Positions 55,323 to 64,000 of a DNA stretch of 64,000 bases are shown in pieces. This DNA comes from Anisodus tanguticus (taxonomy: Eukaryota > Streptophyta > Magnoliopsida > Solanales > Solanaceae): positions 41,579,032 to 41,643,031 of the forward strand of contig CM067559.1 of the NCBI GenBank assembly GCA_034509755.1, written 5' to 3'. The first letter of the stretch is position 1. Each line of letters opens with the position of its first letter. The notes below the pieces were generated by a model that saw only the letters and a program-made list of their open reading frames with translations, was not told the DNA's origin and did not search any database. The translations under genes were made by a program, and so were the position numbers.

Positions 55323-57066
55323 AGTTAGAAAGGTTTAGTATGTGCAACTCCAGCACAGATTTTTATGTTTTAGCTAAAAAAAAATTTAACCAAATTTATT
55401 AGAAAATAGCTAAATTTCAAACAGTTATGGAATGATTGCTAAGTTTCAAACAACAGTCATGGAAATGGTTATTTGTCAAAATCACCATGTATGCAGAAAT
55501 GGCAAAAGGTTGAAGAAATTGGACGGTTCTCCTTCAATGGGCTGGACTGGGCTGGTCTTTAATTTTTTCCCTTCAAAATGAAACTTATGCCTAACGAGGC
55601 ATAAGTTGTTTAGAGGCACAACATAACTTGTAGATATTATGATGCGATAATGTAAATCTATGCTTCGCGAAGTTATTTGTTTTGAGGATCAAAAATAAAA
55701 AACCAGCACAAAATAGTGAAGATTAGGTCTACACTGAAATATCAAGCCCGCTCCCATGTCTTTCGGTCCAAAACGTTCCTGGTTTTAACGAACAACAGCT
55801 TTATCAAAATTAACTTTATGAGCAGTTTCAAACAGAAGTCATAGAAATGGCTATTTATTAAAACTTATCCCCTGCATGCAGAAGCTACAAGTCTTGCAAA
55901 CAAAACAAAATTAACTTTAAAAGCTCTTTCAGAAAAAATTTAAACAAATAACCACCGTTAGCCTTCTATCATTGGAATATAACCATTGTCATGGCGTTTG
56001 AAATTTCATGTAAAACGGGATATTATCATGGAATTTCAAACTCCATAACAATAGCTATTTTTCAATTTTTAAGGCTGAAAGTAACTCGCCCGTGCTATTA
56101 TTACACCTTCGTTGTGCTAAAATTAAGATCAACCAAGTTTATTTACTTCTCTAATCACGTATTCTATGATGTACAAGTTCCATACACAAAAGAACTTTCT
56201 ATAATTTTTGTTGTAATCTTGAATCGAAAACCTTGGATTAATAAAATACATATCAAAAACCAAACGTTTCCAATTTTTTATTTGCATCATTTTGAAATAT
56301 GCTTGAAAAAGAATTGTGCTGAAACTCTACAATACATTTGACTAGTACCACATTAACACGATATAAAGGCTTTCCCGAAAAGAAAAAAACGATATAAAGG
56401 AAATACTAATATAGTTACATTAATTTGGAATATATTGTCAGGATAGAGGGAATATTTTTACAGAATTATTGCAGGTAACATAACGCGAAATGCCTAGGTT
56501 TTTAGATACATATAGCTTTATATTTTGAATGATTTAGTTGTGTTTGAGTTAGAATCCGAGCATTATATATTTAATACGTTTAGAGCAGAGGAAACAATTG
56601 CTAAATATTTACTGTATACTGACTGAATATAAGGAAAATCGAAGCCAAATATCAGAAATTTTTGTTCGATTAGAGTGTTTTTTTCTCACCCTTATTGCAT
56701 TTGGAAGGAAGCATTAACCAGTAAACCACGAGTCTGTTTTTGCTAACGTGTGGGCAAGGGAGGGATACCGATATCTTCTGTGTTTCCAAAATGAGACGAC
56801 GACCCTCAATGAGGCAGATGGATTCTCTTCTTAGTAATTTGTATATTATTGATGAATACAATCAAGGAACATATTTCATTACTCGATGAGTCAGATTGAT
56901 TCTCTCTTAATATCAGTGCCTCTTGTGGAGCAACTTGTTCCCCAGGAGAACTACTTTGAAAAATTGCAGTTTCGTCGATGTTTTTCACCTTTATTCACGC
57001 TTTTGTTACAAAATCAAAATGAAACACTAGAAAACCAGATGCCTTCCATGATACAACTTGTTAACA
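55323..57066. other. Intergenic, no gene supported
   Basis: The longest frame, 55991-56341 (116 codons), has no recognisable domain, signal or coiled coil and AT-driven composition. CATAAGTT/AACTTATG words around 55580-55640 recall those at the window start. Confidence 0.4.
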
Positions 57067-57071
57067 TATAA
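57067..57071. repeat. TSD of Copia copy 4, left
   Basis: TATAA, repeated at 62078-62082. Confidence 0.88.
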
Positions 57072-57316
57072 TGTTAAACATCTCGGCAGTGTGCAAACAG
57101 CCCATCACGGGCAGAAGTAAATATGGTATATTAGGAATGTATATTGTAGTATATTGTAATGAAAAGGATACCTTAATTAGTGTTATACACTTACCATAAT
57201 TGTATAGTTAGAATTATGGTAGAATAAGGATTTAGAAGTAGAATAAGAAAAGGATTTTCCTATTATGGAAATATGTAACTTGTATTTATAGCCTTTCAAT
57301 TAATGAAAATAATCAA
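57072..57316 (+). repeat. 5' LTR of Copia copy 4 (3' end deleted)
   Basis: TGTTAAACATCTCGGCAG to AATAATCAAG, matching 61816-62061. It then jumps straight to AGACTAGG, which in copy 3 lies after the PBS. The last 16 bases of the LTR and the first 10 of the PBS region are missing. Confidence 0.9.
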
Positions 57317-57474
57317 GAGACTAGGTTTTACAAAAAAAATTCTCTCCCTAAATTTTTTGGACCCTTGGCCGAGACACCCTCCCCCTTCCCCCCTCGGGTT
57401 TCTCTTCCAAAATTCGTCTTCCGCTCTCAAAAAAACCTCTCTTAAATTTCCCCTCCTTCTTTGTTCTTATCAAT

Positions 57475-58595
57475 ATGTCTAAGAACAATTTTCACCCTGC
57501 CCTCACGGTTTTCAATATCAAGCTTAGTGTCCCTATTGTCCTTGAAATGGAAAACGTTCAATATGCAACGTGGGCGGAGTTGTTTAAAATTCACGCTATA
57601 TCTTATTAAGTTCTTCATCACATCATTCCTCCCGCTAGACCCCTTCCTGCGGAGGATCCTGAGTTATGGATTACACTTGATGCTACCGTTCTTCGGTGGA
57701 TATACGCCACTATTTCGGTGGACCTTCTACAGACGATTATTGAGCCGGATACCACGGCTATGGCTGCATGGAATAGATTGCGTGACATATTCCAAGACAA
57801 CCAACATTCCCTTGTCGTCACACTCGAGCAGGAATTCTCTCTCGTTCGAATGGAAGAATTTCCGAACGTTTCTGCATATTGCAAGAAACTAAAGGAGTTG
57901 GCGGATCAACTCCATAATGTTGGCGCACCAGTAACAAATAATCGTCTAGTTCTACAGTTGGTTGCCGGTCTTTCGGAGGCCTATAATGGTGTTGGCACTC
58001 TCCTTCGCCAAAGCAACCCTCTTCTCGACTTCCATCAAGCCCGCTCCATGCTTACGTTGGAAGAAGCCGGTTTGGCAAAAAAGGCGGCTACCGGAGCAAG
58101 CCCAGTGGTCATGGTGGCGTCCTCTCCTAGTCCTTCGGGTTTTGTTAATAATTCGGGCCAAAACCATAATAATGGTGGCGGCAAGAATAATCGCAAGAAT
58201 AATAACAAAAATCGCGGGGGCAAACGCGGCGGTTCTGGTGGCGGTTCCGGTGGTCAACAAGCAGGCAGTGGGTCCCAGCCAGGGTACAGTGGCCCACCAC
58301 CACCATGGGCCCAGCAGTGGGGCCAATGGCAATGGAACCCGGACCACCCGGCGGAAATAGCCGGCGGCCGGTGGGGCGGCCACGATCCCAGGCCCAATAC
58401 CCAAGCGGTGGCGGCCCCCGGCCGGTGGCCCGGCGGCGGTAGCAACAAAGATAGCTACGGCCCAGGTGCACCACGGACAGGAGTTCTTGGGCCCCGACCA
58501 CCGCAGGCCCATCATGCAGCAGGCCCCACTCAGACTGATATCGAGGTCGCGATGCACACGTTGGGGTTGACTCAACCGGACCCAAATTGGTACAT
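57475..58595 (+). pseudogene. Copia copy 4 gag
   Basis: MSKNNFHPALTVFNIKLS... to the proline-rich spacer. TAA at 57607-57609 interrupts after HAISY (copy 3 has an intact Gln codon there); the frame is open again to 60090. The core holds IIEPDTTAMAAWNRLRDIF, LEQEFSLVRMEEFPNVS and LVLQLVAGLSEAYNG. Instead of a CCHC zinc knuckle there is an Asn/Gly/Lys/Arg-rich segment (NNRKNNNKNRGGKRGG), then GPPPPWAQQWG. RNA packaging presumably relies on this basic stretch. Confidence 0.9.
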
Positions 58596-60090
58596 GGACA
58601 CCGGGGCAACTACTCACATGACTTCTGAATCAGGTACTCTCTCCTCTTATTCCAATTTGAGCACCCCTCGGGGTATAATTGTTGGTAATGGCAACTCTAT
58701 ACCAATTCAGGGTTATGATCACAAAACGTTGTCTCCCCCCAATCCACCCCTTCTCTTGAAAAATACTTTACATGCTCCTAAATTGATTAAAAATTTAGTG
58801 TCTGTCCGAAAGTTCACTACTGACAATTCCGTTTCCGTTGAATTTGACCCTTTTGGTTTTTCTGTGAAGGATTTCAAGACGGGGAGTCATCTCATGAGGT
58901 GTGATAGTAGGGGGGATCTGTATCCTATCATGCCTGGTTTCAGTCCATCGAGTCAATCCATGCCATCAGCCTTTGCAGCCATCTCTCCTTCCATGTGGCA
59001 TGCTCGTCTGGGTCATCCGGGATCTTCTATTTTATCAATTTTAGATAAAAATAGTTTTATTTCGTGTAAGGGTACGAGTCGTACTCCAATTTGTCAGTCT
59101 TGTTCATTAGGAAAAATTGTTAAGTTACCATTTGTAGACTCCAATTCTCATACTTCTATGCCATTTGACATTATTCATAGTGAGTTATGGACGTCTCCTG
59201 TTCTAAGTTCAGTGGGTCATCGATATTATGTTCTCTTTTTAGATGATTATACTAGATTTTTGTGGACGTTTCCAATTGCAAATAAATCGCAAGTATTTTC
59301 CATCTTCATCAAATTTAGAGCGTTCATTCGTACTCAATTCGAAAGAGACATAAAAAGTATTCAATGTGATAATGGGAAAGAATATGACAATAGGGAGTTT
59401 CGGGAGTTCTGTGCTAATAATGGGATCAATTTTAGGTTTTCATGTCCTCATACATCTCCACAAAATGGTAAGGCCGAACGCAAAATCTGTTCCATCAATA
59501 ACATTGTCCGAACTCTCTTGATTCATGCCTCCATACCTCCATATTTTTGGCATCATGCTCTACAAATGGCCACATATCTTCTTAACATACTTCCTTCTAA
59601 AGGTCTGACATATTCCTCCCCCCTCAAAATCCTATATAATAAGGACCCTTCGTATTCTCATCTTAGGATTTTTGGGTGCTTGTGTTATCCGTTATTCCCA
59701 TCCGCCACAATTAACAAACTTCAGGCTCGGTCTACCCCGTGTGTGTTTTTGGGTTATCCATCGAATCATCGTGGCTATAAGTGTTTTGATTTATCCTCCA
59801 AGAAAATCATAATCAATCGCCATGTCATTTTTAATGAAACTCAATTCCCGTTTACGAAAGTTCATACTCCCGAACCTAAGTCGTATAATTTTTTGGATGA
59901 CCAAATATCCCCGTATATTATTCGGAATTTTTCGGACAACTCCCGAACCCAAAATCCTCCAGCGGGCCCACTGCCCGCTGGTCCCACAAGATCTCGTCGC
60001 ACCCCGTTGTTCGACCGGCCAACGGAACAGTTCCATCTATTGGGCCGGTCCATTGCCCCACCCCGGAACCGGTCCAAAAATCGAGCCTAG
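58596..60090 (+). pseudogene. Copia copy 4 protease and integrase
   Basis: The protease active site MDTGATTHMTS has GAC at 58596. The zinc region runs WHARLGHPGSS (58996) to CQSC (59092-59103). The integrase core has Asp in DIIHSELW (59167), Asp in QCDNGKEYD (59368) and Glu in QNGKAERK (59476), so all catalytic residues are present. FLGYPSNHRGYKCF closes the core. A Pro-rich linker follows, ending at TAG 60088-60090. Domains themselves look unbroken. Confidence 0.95.
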
Positions 60091-61821
60091 TTTTTACCGA
60101 TTTGGGCCAGCGGAGCCCATCTTTCTTGGCCGCCATCCGTCCCGAACCCAGAAAATTCCCAAAATTCACTCAATTCTTCCTCGAGTCATAGACCGGTCAC
60201 TCGTAGTCAGCGGGGTATTTTTACACCTAAAATACATTTTAATTTACATTCGGATATCTCTAAATCCCCCTTGCCCCGCAATCCTGTGTCCGCATTAAAT
60301 GACCCTAATTGGAAAATTGCTATGAGTGATGAATATAATGCTCTTATTGCTAATAAGACGTGGGAGTTGGTGCCCCGTGCATATGGTATTAATGTTATCA
60401 TGTCTATGTGGATTTTTGCTCACAAGGAGAATTCAGATGGGTCATTTGCTCGACATAAGGCGCGACTTGTTGGTGATGGTAAGACTCAGTAGGTTGGAAT
60501 TGATTGTGGTGAGACGTTTAGTCCGGTGGTCAAACCGGCTACCATTCGCACTGTGCTTAGCTTGGCTCTTTCAAAGACTTGGCCAATTCATCAGTTGGAT
60601 GTCAAGAATGCTTTTCTACATGGTGACCTCAAGAAAACAGTCTGTATGCATCAGTTGTTGGGTTTCAGGGATCCCAACCGCCCTAATCATGTTTGTTTGT
60701 TGAAGAGATCATTATATGGCCTTAAGCAGTCTCCACGGGCCTGGTATACACGATTTGCTGACTTTGTTTCGACAATTGGATTCACTCACAGCAGGTCAGA
60801 TAATTCCTTGTTCATCTACCGTTGTGGTTCGTCATTCGCCTATATTCTGTTGTATGTGGATGATATCATCTTGACTGCTTCCTCCGATGCTTTGCGCCAG
60901 TCTATCATGGCTATGCTCAGTTCTGAATTTGCTATGAAAGACTTAGGGCCTTTGAGTTATTTTTTAGGGATTGCCGTCAAACGTCATTCAGGTGGGTTGT
61001 TTCTGTCTCAACGGAAGTATGCTGCTGAGATTATCGAGAGGGCTGGGATGTCATCCCGTAAGTCCACTTCCACGCCAGTTGATGCAAACCCAAAGCTAAG
61101 TGCCACAGCAGGTGCACCATACGAGGACCCGACCCGCTATCGCAGTCTTGCAGGGGCCCTCCAGTATCTTACCTTTACCAGACCGGATATTACATATACG
61201 GTTCAACAGGTGTGTTTATTCATGCATGATCCCAGAGTTGAGCACATGAATGCAATCAAACGCATCATTCGGTTTATTCAGGGGACACTGGATTATGGTT
61301 TGCACTTGTATCCCTCATCTACATCCACACTTGTCTCCTACACGGATGTTGATTGGGGTGGTTGTCCCGACACCAGAAGGTCGACTTCTGGCTACTGTAT
61401 GTTCTTTGGCAACAACTTGGTCTCCTGGTCGGCAAAGCGTCAGGCAACTCTATCACGCTCAAGTGCAGAGGCAGAATATCGAGGGGTTGCGAATGTGGTC
61501 TCTGAATCATGTTGGCTACTTAATTTGCTTTTGGAGCTTCATTGTCCCATTCATAAGGCAACCTTGGTAAATTGCGATAACATTAGTGCCATCTACCTTT
61601 CAGGTAACCCGGTTCAACACCAACGCACCAAACATATCGAAATGGACATTCACTTTGTCCGTGAAAAAGTTGCTAAAGGTCAAGTTCGCGTATGCCATGT
61701 CCCGTCTCGTTATCAAATTGCAGACATTTTTACCAAGGGTCTACCCGCGGTACTTTTTGAAGATTTTAGGGACAGTCTCAGCGTTCGAAGACCGCCCGCT
61801 ATGACTGCGGGGGTGTGTTAA
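60091..61821 (+). pseudogene. Copia copy 4 reverse transcriptase and RNase H
   Basis: Same frame as gag-integrase. The linker NPVSALNDPNWKIAM leads to the RT, with TAG at 60490-60492 after GDGKTQ, then CGETFSPVVKPATIRTV. Catalytic YVDD is at 60853-60864. RNase H words are TDVDWGGCPDTRRSTSGY, LSRSSAEAEYRGVAN, NCDNISAIYLSG and QIADIFTKGLP. From 60526 it is open for 431 codons. The final TAA overlaps bases 4-6 of the 3' LTR. There is no real gap for a long polypurine tract; only a GCGGGGGTG run precedes the LTR. Confidence 0.95.
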
Positions 61822-62077
61822 ACATCTTGGCAGTGTGCAAACAGCCCATCACGGGCAGACGTATATATGGTATATTAGGAATGTATATTATAGTATATTG
61901 TAATGAAAATGATACCTTAATTAGTGTTATACACTTACCATAATTGTATAGTTAGAATTATGGTAGAATAAGGATTTAGAAGTAGAATAGGAAAAGGATT
62001 TTCCTATTATGAAAATATGTAACTTGTATATATAGCTTTTCAATTAATGAAAATAATCAAGGGGATTATTTCTTTCA
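61816..62077 (+). repeat. 3' LTR of Copia copy 4
   Basis: 262 bp, TGTTAAAC to TTTCTTTCA, complete. It lacks the GATATACAC palindromes present in the LTRs of copies 2 and 3. Confidence 0.95.
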
Positions 62078-62082
62078 TATAA
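62078..62082. repeat. TSD of Copia copy 4, right
   Basis: TATAA, identical to 57067-57071. Confidence 0.88.
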
Positions 62083-62459
62083 CAACATATCATTATCGTC
62101 ACACGAGTATTGAGGCGTGGTATGTCTAAGAATCCTTTGCGATCATTCGGGGGTTCATTATTAACCATTGGTGTAACTTTACTATTCCTGAGTCATTATC
62201 TAGATTAATCTGTACTTACCTAGCTTTGATCTATGGTAGGTTAATCCGTAAATATTTTTCCTTTGAAAACTGTACAGGGCCACAAATTGTTACGGTTAGG
62301 ATTTGAGTCTACCTAATTAGAAAGCAGTAAATAAGCGAAGAACAAATAACACACAAATTTATAGTGGTTTACCCTCAATGCGAGAGCTACGTCCACTTTG
62401 CCGCTACAATCAAATAGAAAATTTGGATAGGGTCTTCATAGTGTCGTCGGTGAATTGGG

Positions 62460-63590
62460 CTCTACAACTCAACAGTTACCTCCATCAATTGGTTGAAAAT
62501 CTTGTTTATGAAATTCTTGATTATGAGTTTATGACCTGTCTTGCAGAAGTAAAGTGTATGCGGCTTCACAATCACATCCATCTCGTCATCAGGAGCCTCA
62601 TCATCCGTGTCGTCTACAGGAGTCTCATCAATTAGGAAGACAATGCGACATTTGGATCATACGGTGGCGCAGACAAGAGGCATTGTAGATGGTTGTACTT
62701 ATTAATATCCGGGAGTGGTGGGAGCTGAATTTTGTCTCCGAAATAGTATTCCAAAGGTAACAATCACCAGAATCATAGTCTAGTAACACGAGCCACTCAT
62801 GAGAACAAGCGCATAACATTTAAGAAATTCGTTGCCACTAGTAAATTAGACCATTTCTCAAAAAAGATTGTCTTGTTTCGAAGCTCAGGTATACTTCTCA
62901 CATAATATCGATCCTCTGATATGCTGAAAAAAGTTTGCTTATGGTTGTCGTCCCCGTGATGAATAACAAGCCAAGGTGTTGTTGTGTAGAATAGGCCTCC
63001 TGTTCATCGGTCGGATTGGATTGAATTTAGGACATTTCGGGTTATAATTTCGGATTTTGTAAAATGCAATCCAAATTAATTCGGATTGGATCGGATTTTG
63101 ATATTTGCTTCGGATAAATATTTTGGATTTTCGGATCGGATTGTACGTCTTATTAAGATGTTTATAGCACTGATGTAACACGTCAAGATCCAAACACCTA
63201 GTTTATAATCTTCATCATCAACCAATATTTAATAAAGTTCATTAAACAAAATCATCAACAAAATAAAATGAAATCATCAACAAAGTAGACTGAAATATCA
63301 AACAAATGTCTAATAACTAAAAATGGGCATGTAACCTTTTATATGTATTCATATATTTCGGATTCTGGGTTGGATTAGTTTAAAATTACACTAACCCATA
63401 TCCGATCCGTATATCTGAAACTTTTTTAAAAAAACATAATCCATATCCGAACCAAATATCCAAAATCCAAAATCCGACCATCGGAATAGTCTGGATCGGT
63501 TTGGATTCTCGGACATATTCCAATTGTGCACAGCCCTAGTGTAGCAAAAGGAGGTTTACCATATTCAGACTTTTTTTTTGTGTGTTCTTC
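62460..63590 (-). pseudogene. DUF295-type gene remnant split by a hAT-like element
   Basis: Minus strand. SEYGKPPFAT (63547-63580) precedes the insertion. After it come TTTPWLVIHHGDDNH and FFSISEDRYYVRSIPELR (62870-62985), ACSHEWLVLLDYDSGDCYLW (about 62752-62815), KIQLPPLPDINKYNHLQCLL (about 62675-62735), and IVFLIDETPVDDTDDEAPDD then TLYFCKTGHKL (about 62515-62650). This is the DUF295/KIB-type beta-propeller family, typically F-box-associated in plants. Frameshifts lie near 62815, 62731 and 62648. No F-box part was found. Confidence 0.78.
62992..63538. mobile_element. hAT-like non-autonomous transposon
   Basis: 547 bp. Ends TAGGCCTCC.. and ..CAGCCCTA, giving TAGG..CT imperfect inverted termini. 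The interior is filled with CGGAT/ATCCG words on both strands. 8-bp flanks GTGTAGAA (62984-62991) and GTGTAGCA (63539-63546) match at 7 of 8, as expected for an old hAT insertion. Inserted within DUF295 coding sequence. Confidence 0.8.
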
Positions 63591-64000
63591 CAACCTCGTC
63601 TCTTTTCCCCCCTTTTTCTGCAAAAGAATGGAGAATAATATTGTATTGCTAATAGCTACAAATAATTAGGTAGAATGTATCAAGTAACTTTTGCTTCGTG
63701 ATTTTGGCTCAACTCTAAAGAGTTGAAAGAAAGTTAAAAGGAAACTAACAAACATCTAGTCTAGAAATTAAGGGAAAATATATACTGAATTCTGCATCTT
63801 AAGAATAATTGAGAAAACAAGACAACAAAATAGATAGGCAAGCAAAAGGTAGGTTAAAGAAAGAGCTAATGGTGAAAAACACACTTGAACTAGCACTTTT
63901 TCGCGAGTTTCACAACTCAATTATGAGTTGTTTCCTTTTCTTACCTAAACTATCACCATCCATACATTAAAAAAACACTTCAAATCTTAGTAGGCCAACT
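63591..64000. other. Intergenic to window end
   Basis: AT-rich, no gene seen; upstream DUF295 sequence becomes unrecognisable past 63600. Confidence 0.4.

Larger units (their letters stand above)
57072..62077 (+). mobile_element. Copia family A, copy 4 (near-intact)
   Basis: 5006 bp with two LTRs and the TSD TATAA. Order: 5' LTR, gag, protease, integrase, reverse transcriptase, RNase H, 3' LTR. The whole polyprotein lies in one frame from ATG 57475 to TAA 61819-61821, interrupted only by three stop codons. The LTRs differ at 9 of about 246 comparable sites by hand count (about 3.7%). The 5' LTR end and PBS are deleted. Currently non-autonomous. Confidence 0.97.

Noticed and set aside
55991..56341. 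116-codon protein
   Set aside because: No recognisable domain, no promoter or splice context, AT-driven composition; left unannotated.
57952..58617. 221-codon reverse-strand frame
   Set aside because: Shadow of the GC-rich gag-protease spacer of Copia copy 4.
62378..62635. Forward-strand 85-codon frame
   Set aside because: Antisense to the DUF295 remnant.

Overview
The window is nuclear DNA of a flowering plant, most likely a Solanaceae or close asterid. It is AT-rich, has GT-AG introns, and is packed with Copia and Tat-type Gypsy retrotransposons, MULE, hAT and Stowaway-type MITEs and tRNA-derived SINEs. No prokaryotic operon, CRISPR array or rRNA is present. All calls come from reading the sequence; no database search was run.

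Layout. 880-3707 (+): 5'-truncated Copia element (family A). 3708-7076: no gene. 7077-8906: two related MULE-type foldback elements in opposite orientation. 9653-9885: SINE with perfect target-site duplication (TSD). 11033-about 19800 (+): decayed Tat/Retand-type Gypsy element with 5' LTR, primer-binding site, gag-pol with two RNase H domains, a tandem-repeat 3' region and a long antisense ORF. 21338-26445 (-): full-length but decayed family A Copia with both LTRs and TSD. 27151-37217 (-): the main host gene, about ten exons, encoding an NT-C2 plus long coiled-coil protein. It is split in exon 5 by a truncated Copia fragment (31684-34137), and nearly every intron carries a small transposon. 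38642-39003: Stowaway-like MITE between duplicated flanks. 39522-43600 (+): Copia family B 5' LTR, leader and gag, broken in the protease and joined to a truncated family A copy (43612-45675, -). About 47790-49800 (-): decayed plant-mobile-domain gene. 51017-52568 (-): the one apparently intact host gene, a secreted Ole e 1-type protein in two exons. 54688-54760: possible first exon. 57072-62077 (+): near-intact family A Copia with LTRs and TSD. About 62460-63590 (-): DUF295 pseudogene interrupted by a hAT-like element.

How it fits together. Four copies of one Copia family, or close subfamilies, lie within 64 kb. The youngest-looking one (57 kb) keeps a single reading frame with three stop codons and has lost its primer-binding site by a 26-bp microhomology deletion. 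The most unusual locus is the coiled-coil gene, where a Copia 3' LTR sits in sense orientation inside an exon, flanked by 20-21-bp direct repeats. It could supply a promoter for a protein without the NT-C2 domain. I see no clearly new multi-gene system.
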